A DNA stretch of 64,000 nt from the NCBI GenBank assembly GCA_017449935.1, contig JAFSYP010000028.1:61073-125072 (forward strand), read 5' to 3'. The notes beneath the pieces were generated by a model that was not told the origin of the DNA, did not search any database, and saw only the letters and a list, made by a program, of their open reading frames with translations. The stretch's first letter is position 1. Every line of letters begins with the position of its first letter. The position numbers and the translations under genes are program-made. Positions 41,658 through 50,258 of the stretch are shown here, one piece after another. The stretch comes from Clostridia bacterium. Lineage in GTDB: Bacteria > Bacillota > Clostridia > Oscillospirales > Acutalibacteraceae.

Positions 41658-42947
41658 ATGACCATGGCGAATTACAGATTTGAAACCTTGCAGCTTCATG
41701 TCGGACAGGAGCAGCCCGATCCCGCGACCGATTCGAGAGCGGTGCCGATCTATCAGACCACTTCCTATGTTTTCCGTGACTGCGCCCATGCGGCGGCGCG
41801 CTTCGGTCTTGCGGATGCAGGCAACATTTACGGCAGACTGACCAACAGCACGCAGGGCGTTCTTGAAGAACGCGTGGCGGCATTGGAGGGCGGCGTTGCG
41901 GCGCTGGCGCTTTCGTCCGGCGCGGCGGCGATCACCTACACGATCGAAGCGCTCGCGCAGAAAGGCGAGCACATCGTAGCGCAGAAGAGCATTTACGGCG
42001 GTTCGTTCAATCTGCTCGCGCACACGCTGCCGAACTACGGTATTGAAACGACGTTTGTGGACATCCACGATCTTGCCGAAGTGGAAGCGGCCGTGCAGGA
42101 CAACACAAAGGCGATCTACATTGAAACGCTCGGCAATCCGAACAGCGACATTCCGGACATCGAAGCCGTCGCCTCGATCGCGCATCGTCACGGGATCCCG
42201 CTGGTCATCGACAACACGTTCGGCACGCCGTACCTGATCCGGCCGATCGAATACGGCGCGGACATTGTGGTGCATTCCGCCACGAAGTTCCTCGGCGGCC
42301 ACGGCACGACGCTCGGCGGCGTCATCGTCGACTCCGGCAAATTCGACTGGAAAGCGAGCGGCAGGTATGCCCCGATCGCCGCGCCCAATCCCAGCTATCA
42401 CGGCGTATCGTTTGCCGATGCGGTCGGTCCGGCGGCGTTTGTGACGTATATCCGCGCGATCCTGCTGCGCGACACCGGCGCAGCGATCTCTCCGTTCAAC
42501 GCGTTTCTGCTGCTTCAGGGCGTCGAAACGCTGTCGCTTCGTCTCGACCGGCATGTGGAAAACACAAAGAAGGTCGTGGAGTATCTTTCGCAGCATCCGC
42601 TTGTCGAACGCGTCAATCATCCGTCGCTGCCCGATCACCCGCAGCACGCGCTGTATGAAAAGTATTTTCCGAACGGCGGCGGCTCGATCTTCACCTTCGA
42701 TATCCGCGGCGGTCAGGAGCAGGCGCACGCGTTCATCGACCATCTCGAGCTGTTCTCGCTGCTTGCGAATGTGGCGGACGTCAAGTCGCTTGTGATCCAT
42801 CCCGCGACGACGACGCATTCCCAGCTCTCCGGCGAGGAATTGCTTTCGGCGGGCATCCGGCCGAACACCGTCCGTCTGTCGATCGGTACGGAGCACATCG
42901 ACGACATCCTCGAGGACCTCGAAAAAGGCTTTGCCGCCGTGCGCTAA
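41658..42947 (+). CDS. metY: O-acetylhomoserine sulfhydrylase (aminocarboxypropyltransferase)
   Basis: 429 residues, full length for the Cys/Met PLP family. Signatures: QLHVGQEQPDPATDSRAVPI, YGRLTNSTQ, SSGAAAITYTIEAL, the PLP lysine Lys210 in VHSATKFLGGHGTT, and VKSLVIHPATTTHSQL. The length and the insertion in the middle (about 230-260) favour MetY over MetB/MetC. It converts O-acetylhomoserine and sulfide to homocysteine. Regulated by a promoter, candidate LysR site and leader terminator directly upstream. Confidence 0.92.
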   Translation: MTMANYRFETLQLHVGQEQPDPATDSRAVPIYQTTSYVFRDCAHAAARFGLADAGNIYGRLTNSTQGVLEERVAALEGGVAALALSSGAAAITYTIEALAQKGEHIVAQKSIYGGSFNLLAHTLPNYGIETTFVDIHDLAEVEAAVQDNTKAIYIETLGNPNSDIPDIEAVASIAHRHGIPLVIDNTFGTPYLIRPIEYGADIVVHSATKFLGGHGTTLGGVIVDSGKFDWKASGRYAPIAAPNPSYHGVSFADAVGPAAFVTYIRAILLRDTGAAISPFNAFLLLQGVETLSLRLDRHVENTKKVVEYLSQHPLVERVNHPSLPDHPQHALYEKYFPNGGGSIFTFDIRGGQEQAHAFIDHLELFSLLANVADVKSLVIHPATTTHSQLSGEELLSAGIRPNTVRLSIGTEHIDDILEDLEKGFAAVR

Positions 42948-42982
42948 GACGTTTAAGAAAATGATCGATCTCTCTTCCTTTA

Positions 42983-43016
42983 CTCCGGTATGATCCTTTC
43001 ATGCCGGAGCTTTTTT
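42983..43016 (+). terminator. Terminator of metY
   Basis: CTCCGGTATG (42983-42992) pairs with CATGCCGGAG (43000-43009) with one G-T pair, then six T. Confidence 0.9.
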
Positions 43017-43028
43017 CTGAAAAAAGGA

Positions 43029-43057
43029 TAGACTTCGCCGTCTGTTCGTGGTATACT
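43029..43057 (+). promoter_or_regulatory. Promoter of the M20 peptidase operon
   Basis: TAGACT (43029-43034), spacer 17, TATACT (43052-43057). Confidence 0.6.
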
Positions 43058-43084
43058 GTTTACACAAAGAGGAGGTGCAGAGCG

Positions 43085-44527
43085 ATGCGGTATGTTCTAT
43101 TTGCGCTTTTGGCGGTTTTTGTGATCCTGATCGCTGTTTTGCTGACGCGCGCACTGCGGCTGCGTCCGGCAAAAACGGACGGTCACGCGCCCTTTGCGCC
43201 GTCTTTGGACGAGGACGGCGCGCTTCGGCGTTTCGGGGAAACGATCCGGCTTCAAACGGTCTGGCCGCGATACGGTGAGATCGACTATACGCCGTTCCGG
43301 GATTTCCTGCCGCTGCTGCAAAAGCTCTATCCGCAGCTGTTCGCCGTACTGGAAGTGAACACCGTCAACGAGTACGGTCTGCTGCTGCGGTGGAAGGGAA
43401 CGGGCAGCGGCGCGCCCGTGGTGCTGATGAGCCACTATGACGTTGTGAGCGCCGATCCGGAAAAGTGGTCGCATCCGCCGTTCAGCGGCGATGTGATCGA
43501 CGGCGCTGTCTGGGGCAGAGGCACGGTAGATACCAAATGCATCCTTGCCGCGCTGCTTGAAGCGTCCGAGCGCCTTCTGCAAACGGGCTTTCGTCCGTCG
43601 CGCGACGTATATTTTTCCTTTACCAATAACGAGGAGACCGGCGGTGATACGACGCCTGCCATCGTGCGGTGGCTGAAAGAGCGGCAGATCGAACCGTGGT
43701 TCGTGCTCGACGAGGGCGGCGCGGTCGTGTACTCTCCGGCGTTCGGCGTCAAGCAGGAGTTCGCGATGGTCGGCGTGAGCGAAAAAGGCGTTGTCGATAC
43801 GGTCGTGCGCGTCGGCGGCGTGCCCGGTCATTCTTCCATGCCGCGCTCGACAGACTCCACCTACCGTCTGGTGGACGTGCTCAGCGCCGTGCGTTCTTCT
43901 CCGTTCCCGGCGCAGTTGTCGGACGTGACGCGACAGATGCTGCGCACGATCGCGGCGTATTCCGGATTCGGCAACCGGCTTGTGTTCGGCAACCTCTGGC
44001 TGTTCGCGCCGCTTGTCAAAAGGATCATGATGCAGAACGGCGAAACGGCTGCCATGCTGCGCACGACCGTCGCGCTGACGAAGCTGCGCGGCAGCGAGGA
44101 GATCAACAGCATCCCCAATACGGCGGAGGTCGGTTTCAGCGTGCGCGTTGCGCCGTGGGACACGACGGAATCCGCGCTGCGCCATATCGCCGAGTCTGCG
44201 GGCGAACACGCCGAGGTGCGGTATGATTATAAATTCGAGCCGTCGCCGTTTTCTCCGACGGATACCGATGCGTTCCGTCTGCTTTCGCGGACTGTGGACA
44301 GCGTTTATCCCGGCGTTCCCGCAGTGCCTTATGTGATGAACGGCGGCACGGATTCCAAGCACTTTACCGCCATCTGCAAAAACGTCTATCGCTTTGCGGG
44401 CTTCCGCTTCACGGCGGAGGAACGCGCGGGTATGCACGGCAACGACGAACGCCTGTCAACGCAGAGCTATCTCGACGGCGTCCGGTTCTATATGAAACTG
44501 CTGCAAAATATCAGCGAAGGAGCATAA
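43085..44527 (+). CDS. M20-family metallopeptidase with N-terminal membrane anchor
   Basis: 480 residues from ATG 43085 (GAGGAGGT nine bases upstream). One membrane helix (1-22), then an M20 catalytic domain: VLMSHYDVV (first metal His/Asp), WGRGTVDTKC (bridging Asp), NNEETGG (catalytic Glu and metal Glu), and the lid domain beginning VRVGGVPGHSSMP. The size and anchor resemble yeast CPS-type or PM20D1-like enzymes, which cleave or form N-acyl amino-acid bonds. Topology places the catalytic part outside if the helix is a signal anchor. Confidence 0.88.
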   Translation: MRYVLFALLAVFVILIAVLLTRALRLRPAKTDGHAPFAPSLDEDGALRRFGETIRLQTVWPRYGEIDYTPFRDFLPLLQKLYPQLFAVLEVNTVNEYGLLLRWKGTGSGAPVVLMSHYDVVSADPEKWSHPPFSGDVIDGAVWGRGTVDTKCILAALLEASERLLQTGFRPSRDVYFSFTNNEETGGDTTPAIVRWLKERQIEPWFVLDEGGAVVYSPAFGVKQEFAMVGVSEKGVVDTVVRVGGVPGHSSMPRSTDSTYRLVDVLSAVRSSPFPAQLSDVTRQMLRTIAAYSGFGNRLVFGNLWLFAPLVKRIMMQNGETAAMLRTTVALTKLRGSEEINSIPNTAEVGFSVRVAPWDTTESALRHIAESAGEHAEVRYDYKFEPSPFSPTDTDAFRLLSRTVDSVYPGVPAVPYVMNGGTDSKHFTAICKNVYRFAGFRFTAEERAGMHGNDERLSTQSYLDGVRFYMKLLQNISEGA

Positions 44528-44531
44528 AACT

Positions 44532-45080
44532 ATGGCATTCATCCCGATGACCGAGTACGAGACCGCGGACGAGGCTGTCCGCCGCGAATACGACGACCAG
44601 ATCGCAAAGCACGGCCGCATCACCAACATGAAGCGCACGCTGCTGCACGACGTGCAGTCCTTTAAAACTTACATGGACTGGTATACGCTCTATGACGAGC
44701 TGCGCCCCACGTTCGGCGACCGCGCATTGTCGATCTTTTCCTATGCCATCTCCACGGGCAACGACTGTCTGATCTGCGGCACGTTCTTCCGCAAGATCCT
44801 GGTGGACGCGGGCGAGGACCCGGAGAATCTGGTCCTGAACGAAACGGAGCAGCTGCTTCTGGATTTCGGCGTGCAGATCACAAAGCGGCCGCACAGCATC
44901 GACAGCGCGATCTATGAAAAACTGCGCGCACAGTATACCGACGCGCAGCTCGTGCAGCTGATCGCCTTTGCGGGCATCATGTACGCCACGAATCTGTTCA
45001 ACACGGTGGCGAAGGTGCCGCTGGACGAAGTTTTATACAGCTATCTCAACGACAAAAAGGAGGATAAAGACAATGGCTGA
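44532..45080 (+). CDS. Carboxymuconolactone decarboxylase/AhpD-like protein
   Basis: 182 residues, helical, with the AhpD-type CxxC at Cys79-Cys82 (NDCLICGTFFRK). AhpD proteins are thiol peroxidase adaptors; CMD proteins are decarboxylases. The CxxC favours a redox role. It starts four bases after the peptidase stop and overlaps the SDR gene by eight bases, so CMD and SDR are coupled, a pairing often seen in small oxidative modules. Confidence 0.85.
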   Translation: MAFIPMTEYETADEAVRREYDDQIAKHGRITNMKRTLLHDVQSFKTYMDWYTLYDELRPTFGDRALSIFSYAISTGNDCLICGTFFRKILVDAGEDPENLVLNETEQLLLDFGVQITKRPHSIDSAIYEKLRAQYTDAQLVQLIAFAGIMYATNLFNTVAKVPLDEVLYSYLNDKKEDKDNG

Positions 45081-45876
45081 TTTTGAAAATAAAGTCGTGT
45101 TCATCACCGGTGCGGCGCACGGACAGGGCAGAGCGACAGCGCTCGCGTTCGCGAAGGAGGGCGCGGACGTCGTGGCGTTCGACGTGGCGAAAAAGATCGA
45201 GTACCCGGCGTACGAGTTCGGTACGAGCGACGAGCTGCAGAGCCTGAAAGCGGAGATCGAGGCGCTTGGAAGACGCGCGATCATTGCCGCGGGCGACGTG
45301 CGTTCGGACGAAGCGGTCACGGCCGCGGTGGAGCAGGCGATCGCCGCGTTCGGCAAGATCGACGTCCTGTTTAACAACGCCGGCATCTGCGCATACGCCG
45401 AGGTTGATACCATGACGGACGACGAATGGAACGCCATGATCGACATCAACTTAAAGGGCCCGTTCAACGTAGCGCGCCGCGTCGTGCCGTATATGAAAAA
45501 AGCCAAGAACGGCGTCATCATTAACAACTCCTCCGTCATGGGCCTGCGCGGCGGCAACCGTCTGTCGCATTACACGGCGTCCAAGTGGGGGTTGACGGGA
45601 CTGACGAAGGCGTGGGCGATCGAGCTGGCGCCGTACAATATCCGTGTGGTGAGCATCCATCCGACCGGCGTCAACACGCCGATGAACGACGGCCTTGCCG
45701 CGATGGAGGGCATGACGCCCATCGAGATCGCGGAGCGTTCGGCGGGTAATCTCCAGCCTGTGCCGTGGATCGAACCGGAGGACGCGGCAAATCTGGTGCT
45801 GTTCCTTGCCAGCGACAAGGCGCGGTACTGTACCGGCGGACAGTATCTGGTCGATGCGGGACTGCTGAGTGTGTGA
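45073..45876 (+). CDS. Short-chain dehydrogenase/reductase
   Basis: 267 residues from ATG 45073. Classical SDR: cofactor loop TGAAHGQGRA (12-21), NNAG (101-104), catalytic Ser154, Tyr167 and Lys171 (YTASK), C-terminal TGGQYLVDAG. The GQGR variant and an insertion near residues 40-58 resemble SDRs that use a bound nicotinamide with mycofactocin in other phyla, but no mycofactocin gene is visible here. Substrate unknown. Confidence 0.88.
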   Translation: MADFENKVVFITGAAHGQGRATALAFAKEGADVVAFDVAKKIEYPAYEFGTSDELQSLKAEIEALGRRAIIAAGDVRSDEAVTAAVEQAIAAFGKIDVLFNNAGICAYAEVDTMTDDEWNAMIDINLKGPFNVARRVVPYMKKAKNGVIINNSSVMGLRGGNRLSHYTASKWGLTGLTKAWAIELAPYNIRVVSIHPTGVNTPMNDGLAAMEGMTPIEIAERSAGNLQPVPWIEPEDAANLVLFLASDKARYCTGGQYLVDAGLLSV

Positions 45877-45880
45877 GCCT

Positions 45881-46381
45881 ATGAAACTATATCTCAAACA
45901 GAAATTCTTTTCCTGGAAAGATCGCGCGTGGGTAAAGGATGAGACCGGCGCGGATCGGTATTATATCGAAGGCAAGGTGTTCTCGATCGGCAAAAAGCTG
46001 TGGATCATGACGCCGTCCGGCGAACAGATCGCGTTCGTTCGGCAGAAGATCCCGTCTTTTTTGCCGCGCTTTATCGTTGAAATCGGCGGGCAGGAGGTCG
46101 CGCAGATCACGAAAAAATTCACGCTTTTCAAGCCGACGTATGTGATCGAAGGCCTCGGCTGGGAGGTGCAGGGCGATTTCTTTGCGCATGATTATACGGT
46201 CAGCGAAGGAATGCGAACGATCATCGCGATCCACAAGCACTGGATGAGCTGGGGCGATTCGTTCGAGCTGGACATCGCAGACGGCACGGACGAGGTGATG
46301 GCGCTGGCGGTCGTTCTGGCGATCGACGCTGTCATGGACGCACAGCAGGCCGCGTCCGTATCCGCATCCTCATCCTCATAA
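45881..46381 (+). CDS. LURP-one-related (tubby-like barrel) protein
   Basis: 166 residues from ATG 45881. The pattern MKLYLKQKFFSWKDRAWVKDETG ... YYIEGKVFSIGKKLWIMTPSGEQIAFVRQK matches LURP-one/YxjI-type tubby-like beta barrels, thought to bind lipids or nucleic acids; no enzymatic role is known. The C-terminus ends in a Ser run. Last gene before a strong bidirectional terminator. Confidence 0.8.
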   Translation: MKLYLKQKFFSWKDRAWVKDETGADRYYIEGKVFSIGKKLWIMTPSGEQIAFVRQKIPSFLPRFIVEIGGQEVAQITKKFTLFKPTYVIEGLGWEVQGDFFAHDYTVSEGMRTIIAIHKHWMSWGDSFELDIADGTDEVMALAVVLAIDAVMDAQQAASVSASSSS

Positions 46382-46397
46382 GAGGCTCAAACAACAA

Positions 46398-46442
46398 AAA
46401 CGGGGCTGTCGCAATTCAAGCTGAAGTGCGACAGCCCCGTTT
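46398..46442. terminator. Bidirectional 16-bp terminator
   Basis: AAACGGGGCTGTCGCA (46398-46413) and its exact complement (46427-46442) flank a 13-base loop; suits both convergent operons. Confidence 0.9.
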
Positions 46443-46458
46443 GCGGTTGCTGCTTTAA

Positions 46459-46977
46459 TTATACTTTCGTCTGTTCCTCGACGGCCTCTTTGATCCTTCT
46501 TTTGATCGTGTCGAACGCGATCGGCGTGTATTGGATCCTTTCCACGGAAACGCAGCAGTGCTGTGCGCTGAGATCCTTCACGATCGGAGAATTGTGGACA
46601 TGGCCGAACAGATTGGCATAGGGCATGTTCGTGTTCACATACACGGCGTCGTGCGACAGTATCCAGAAGCTGTCAAGAAGGATAGGGTGGTCATAGACCT
46701 CGGCAAATCCGAACGCGCGGTATTCCGCGTTGCTTTTCGTATCGTGATTGCCTTTGATCAAATATTTTGTTCCGTTCAGCCGCGAGAGTGTTTCGGCCTC
46801 TCTGCCGTCTGCGCCGAAGTCGCCGAGAACGTAGACGACGTCCTCGTTCTGCACCGCGGCGTTCCATCGGGCGATCATTTCCTCGTCCATCTCCCGCACC
46901 GATGCAAACGGACGGTTCTCGTACCGAAAAATGGAACTGTCGCCGAAATGCGTGTCCGCTATAAAGAAAGTCTTCAT
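46459..46977 (-). CDS. Small calcineurin-like phosphoesterase
   Basis: 172 residues with FIADTHFGD (metal Asp/His), VLGDFG, KGNHD, LSHD and LFGHVHN. The short length and order match the small stand-alone phosphoesterase group. Starts four bases after pepD with GAGGTG upstream; last gene of the trmB operon. The third calcineurin-like enzyme in this window, so substrates must differ, but none can be named. Confidence 0.88.
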   Translation of the reverse strand: MKTFFIADTHFGDSSIFRYENRPFASVREMDEEMIARWNAAVQNEDVVYVLGDFGADGREAETLSRLNGTKYLIKGNHDTKSNAEYRAFGFAEVYDHPILLDSFWILSHDAVYVNTNMPYANLFGHVHNSPIVKDLSAQHCCVSVERIQYTPIAFDTIKRRIKEAVEEQTKV

Positions 46978-46981
46978 TTTT

Positions 46982-48385
46982 TCACCTCAAGCGTTTCAGA
47001 ATATCCCACACGAGCGCGTACGTCCGCGCGACCGAGGCGGCGGACAGGCGTTCCGACGGGGAGTGGATGTCGAAAATATCCGGACCCATGGAGATGCAGT
47101 CGAGGTCCGGGAGCTTGCCGCAGAACAAGCCGCATTCCAATCCTGCGTGGATCGCTTCGACGGAAGGCGCGCGGCCGGTCAGCGCCGTAAACGCCTGAAC
47201 GGCTGTTTCGCGCAGCGGGGAATCCTTGCGATACTGCCACGCGGGATATCCGCCGGACGTCCGGGACGAGGCGCCGAAGGATGCGGCCGTTTCCGTGATC
47301 CTTTTGACCAGCGCTTCGCGGGCGGCGTCCACCGAGCTGCGCACGCTGTAATGCAGCTCTGCGCCGTCGCGGCCGATCCTGCACACGCCGAGATTGAGCG
47401 ACGTTTCAACGAGCCCTTCGATCTCGCGGCTGAACGCCTGCACGCCGTTGGGCAGCGCGTCAAGAAGGTCCAGCACGGCGGCGGTGTTTTGCGAATTCAG
47501 CGCGGGCTGTGCGTCGGTCGGCCGGACGGAAAGACGCGCGTTCGGTTCCGTATCTTCCCATGCGCAGCGCGCGTGCTCAAACGCCGAACGCAGCGCGTCG
47601 GGGCTGCCGCAGAACACCGCGGTACATTCGGCAGGGATCGCGTTGTCGACCTTGCCGCCGGAAAGAGAGCACAGCCGCAGCTGCGGGACGCTTCGCAGCA
47701 GCTTCGCCGTCGCCAGAACGGCATTCTGCCGTCCCTTGTCGATCTCTGTGCCGGAGTGTCCGCCGCAAAGTCCGGTCAGCTCCGCCGCAAAACACGGCGC
47801 GCTCGCCGCTTCGGTTTCCGTTTGCATCCGGATCGTGACGCGTTCGCCGCCGGCGCAGCTGACCCACAGTACGCCTTCCGCCTCGGAGTCGAGGTTGATC
47901 ATCCGTCTGCCGCGCAGCACGGAAACGTCCAGCCCTGCCGCGCCGCGCATACTTGTTTCCTCGTCCATCGTGAACACGGCTTCGATCGGCGGCAGATCCT
48001 TCGTATCGGCGGCGAGGATCGCGAGGATCATGGCCACGGCGATCCCGTCGTCCGCGCCGAGGCTGGTGCCGCGGCTGAATATAAATTCTCCGTCCGTGCA
48101 CAGCGGCAGACCGTCCCGGAGAAAGTCGATCTGAACGTCCGGCTCCTTGACGCACACCATGTCCAGATGTCCCTGCAGGATCACCGGCGCCTTATTCGGA
48201 TCGCCGTCCTTGAATATGATCAGATTGCCGAACCCGTCGCGGATATACCGAAGTCCGTGCGCTTCGGCAAAACGCGCACAGAAATCGCCGATCTGCCGCG
48301 GATGTCCCGAAGGGTGCGGGATCGCGCAGATCTGCTCAAAATACCGAAATACTTCTGTCGGTTCAAGCCCTTGTAATACACGCAT
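46982..48385 (-). CDS. pepD: Aminoacyl-histidine dipeptidase (PepD)
   Basis: 467 residues from ATG 48385 (GAGG six bases upstream; a TTG 12 bases earlier is rejected). M20C signatures: PSGHPRQIGDF, ILQGHLDMV, GTSLGADDGIA, MDEETSMRGA, GLCGGHSGTEID, HAGLECGLF and SMGPDIFDIHSPSER. PepD is a cytoplasmic zinc dipeptidase acting on Xaa-His and other dipeptides. Co-transcribed with trmB and the DUF6472 gene. Confidence 0.93.
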   Translation of the reverse strand: MRVLQGLEPTEVFRYFEQICAIPHPSGHPRQIGDFCARFAEAHGLRYIRDGFGNLIIFKDGDPNKAPVILQGHLDMVCVKEPDVQIDFLRDGLPLCTDGEFIFSRGTSLGADDGIAVAMILAILAADTKDLPPIEAVFTMDEETSMRGAAGLDVSVLRGRRMINLDSEAEGVLWVSCAGGERVTIRMQTETEAASAPCFAAELTGLCGGHSGTEIDKGRQNAVLATAKLLRSVPQLRLCSLSGGKVDNAIPAECTAVFCGSPDALRSAFEHARCAWEDTEPNARLSVRPTDAQPALNSQNTAAVLDLLDALPNGVQAFSREIEGLVETSLNLGVCRIGRDGAELHYSVRSSVDAAREALVKRITETAASFGASSRTSGGYPAWQYRKDSPLRETAVQAFTALTGRAPSVEAIHAGLECGLFCGKLPDLDCISMGPDIFDIHSPSERLSAASVARTYALVWDILKRLR

Positions 48386-48393
48386 AAGAAACC

Positions 48394-48576
48394 TCAATTC
48401 TGACGGCGCACGATAGTATACTCGTCGCCGCCTTGATAATACGGACAGTCCGAAACGGTGTCTGTGACGAATCGCTCATACTCGTCCATGTCCAGATCGA
48501 TCTCGCATGAATAACATTCGCTGTCCTCGTCGAACGTATAGTGCAGACAGAATTCACAGCTGCTTTTGTCGCGCAT
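48394..48576 (-). CDS. DUF6472-family small cysteine-rich protein
   Basis: 60 residues: CEFCLHY (7-13), CYSCEIDLDMDEYERF and DCPYYQGGDEYTIVRRQN, the conserved DUF6472 profile seen across Clostridia. Five cysteines in CxxC-like pairs suggest a metal site. Function unknown; its constant position near RNA or peptidase genes has no explanation. AGAGGAAAG provides the ribosome site. Confidence 0.85.
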   Translation of the reverse strand: MRDKSSCEFCLHYTFDEDSECYSCEIDLDMDEYERFVTDTVSDCPYYQGGDEYTIVRRQN

Positions 48577-48603
48577 TTGCTTTCCTCTTTTCTTGTTCGG
48601 ATA

Positions 48604-49275
48604 TTACGGAAGGTACGCCTCCAGCCGGTAGATCGGCGCTCCCTGCGCCGCGAAACGGCTTTCGTATTCCGTGACGATGTTGTCCGCTAATCCGCTGTTG
48701 TGCAGATCGAGCGAAACATTCTGCAGAGCGAAACCGTTCTGTGTCAGGTTTTCGATGCTGAACTCGAAGAAATGCATGTTGTCTGTTTTTTGCCAGATCT
48801 GCGCGCCGGGCAACAGAATCTGCTTGTAGATCCGCAGGAAACGCGGAGCCGTCAGACGGTGATTGCGGTACTTTTCTTTCGGAAACGGACAGGAAAAATT
48901 CAGATACAGCCGCGCGATGCTCTGCGGCGGCAGATACCGCCACAGGTATTCGGCGGAGAGCTTGAGGAACCGGACGTTCGGAAGTCCGAGCGCCTGTACC
49001 GTCTCGCATCCGCAGACGATCACGTTCGCCGTTTTTTCGACCGCAAGGAAATTGACGTCCGGATTTCTGCGCGCCGCTTCTGCCACGAACCCGCCTTTTC
49101 CGCAGCCGATCTCCAGATGCACCGGACGGTCGTTGCCGAACAGCGCGGCGAGATCGAGCGTCAGATCCTCGTCGACCGGCGCGTCGAAATGGCGGTCGGC
49201 ATACCGGATCGGGACAAGCACGTCCGTGCAGGCGGCAAGCCGCTGTTCCAGATTTTTCTTTCTCCGCATTCGCAT
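48604..49275 (-). CDS. trmB: tRNA (guanine-N7)-methyltransferase TrmB
   Basis: 223 residues from ATG 49275 (AAAGGA upstream; the longer frame runs through the promoter). EIGCGKGGF (55-63) binds SAM; FLAVEKTANVI, VRFLKLSAEYL and KTDNMHFFEF follow the family. In place of the usual FPDPWPK the sequence reads FSCPFPKEK (127-135), losing the conserved Asp at position 129. TrmB makes m7G46 in tRNA. The variant may be active with a lineage-specific change or may be a TrmB-like protein with altered role. Confidence 0.88.
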   Translation of the reverse strand: MRMRRKKNLEQRLAACTDVLVPIRYADRHFDAPVDEDLTLDLAALFGNDRPVHLEIGCGKGGFVAEAARRNPDVNFLAVEKTANVIVCGCETVQALGLPNVRFLKLSAEYLWRYLPPQSIARLYLNFSCPFPKEKYRNHRLTAPRFLRIYKQILLPGAQIWQKTDNMHFFEFSIENLTQNGFALQNVSLDLHNSGLADNIVTEYESRFAAQGAPIYRLEAYLP

Positions 49276-49307
49276 GATTTCACGTCCTTTGACAGTGTAC
49301 GCAGGGT

Positions 49308-49336
49308 ATTGTATCACAATGCGAACGAAAAAGCAA
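49308..49336 (-). promoter_or_regulatory. Promoter of the trmB operon
   Basis: Minus-strand TTGCTT (49331-49336), spacer 17, TACAAT (49308-49313). Confidence 0.6.
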
Positions 49337-49375
49337 CGAACAATAAACTGTCCGTGGATGATGTATATTATTATG

Positions 49376-49411
49376 AAAAAACGGGGCTGTCCGTTTTCAG
49401 GGCAGTCCCGT
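49376..49411 (-). terminator. Terminator at the 3' end of the capsid cassette
   Basis: ACGGGGCTGTCC (49381-49392) pairs with GGGCAGTCCCGT (49400-49411); on the minus strand TTTTTTC follows. It separates the head cassette from trmB. Confidence 0.85.
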
Positions 49412-49418
49412 AAAAACG

Positions 49419-50258
49419 TTATCTGGACGTCACGATCCCATAGCGGCATCCCGCCATGTTCAGCTTCGGCATTCCGCCGGAGTAATCGCTCTGATCGGAG
49501 TACACGCGCAGCGTTCTGCCGTCCAGCGTGATCCCGTGCTGGCAGCCGTATCTGCCGGCAAAGGCGGTGTAGTATTCGACCCGCTGCGCGCCGGCGTTAT
49601 ACAGCGCGGGCGGGTATTCAAAAGCGAAAACCTGGACCCATGCCGGCTCGAAATCGAGCGTGATGGTGCGCGAATTCGCTCCGGTGCCCACATAGGAAGA
49701 CACGATCAGCGGATGGTTCCACTGCGTCTTTTCCGCAGCGCTGGCATGCAGCTCGGCGTCACGGATATGCGTCCCGCACAGCAGCTCTTTATCAAAAAAA
49801 GACTGAAAGTTCATATTGGAGGAAACTGCGGGACAAAAATCCGCCGAGATCTGCACGTATCCTTTGAGCACCAGCGCATCCGTGTCTCTGTCCTCCGTGA
49901 CATTTTCGCAGCCGGATTCCTCGATGTGCAGATTCGAGGCAAAATTCAGCGCGTCGGTCACGTCGGAGAAAACCTCGTGGCACGTATGGCCGCCGAGAGA
50001 GAACGGGACATGGATCGCCAGTTGGATGCGCATGGCGGCGGTACGGCAGTATTCCTGCCGTACCAGCACGCCGTTTCCGTCGTCGCGGAATTGATCGGTC
50101 AGTGTGACGGACTGAAGTCCGACCGCCACGATGACCTTGCGCAGCGGGACGGCTTTTTTGATGGCGGGATATTCCGTCAGGAACGTGATGTGGGACAGAT
50201 CCGGCTGTGCGGACAGCCACCGGACGATCTCGCCCGGCAGGGCGCTGACAGAGCTCAT
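49419..50258 (-). CDS. Tail-completion-like protein fused to a fibre-like C-terminal domain
   Basis: 279 residues from ATG 50258, overlapping the previous stop (ATGA). Residues about 1-165 (LPGEIVRWLSAQPDLS ... IVAVGLQSVTLTDQF ... IQLAIHVPFSLGGHTCHEVFSDV) have the size and alternating pattern of phage tail-terminator/completion proteins. Residues about 170-279 (SYVGTGANSRTITLDFEPAWVQVFAFE, ending GCRYGIVTSR) resemble a beta domain found at the ends of clostridial phage tail proteins. The fusion is unusual and it is the last gene: no tail tube, tape measure or sheath follows. Assignments are by pattern only; a stand-alone adhesive cap is one possible role. Confidence 0.5.
   Translation of the reverse strand: MSSVSALPGEIVRWLSAQPDLSHITFLTEYPAIKKAVPLRKVIVAVGLQSVTLTDQFRDDGNGVLVRQEYCRTAAMRIQLAIHVPFSLGGHTCHEVFSDVTDALNFASNLHIEESGCENVTEDRDTDALVLKGYVQISADFCPAVSSNMNFQSFFDKELLCGTHIRDAELHASAAEKTQWNHPLIVSSYVGTGANSRTITLDFEPAWVQVFAFEYPPALYNAGAQRVEYYTAFAGRYGCQHGITLDGRTLRVYSDQSDYSGGMPKLNMAGCRYGIVTSR

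Noticed and set aside
41520-42896. 458-residue minus-strand frame
   Set aside because: Antisense to metY with Arg/Asp/Val shadow composition; it would also cross the metY promoter.
49276-49418. Possible attachment site between trmB and the capsid cassette
   Set aside because: I looked for a direct repeat shared with the 56228-56324 side and saw none; only terminators are present, and no tRNA is adjacent.
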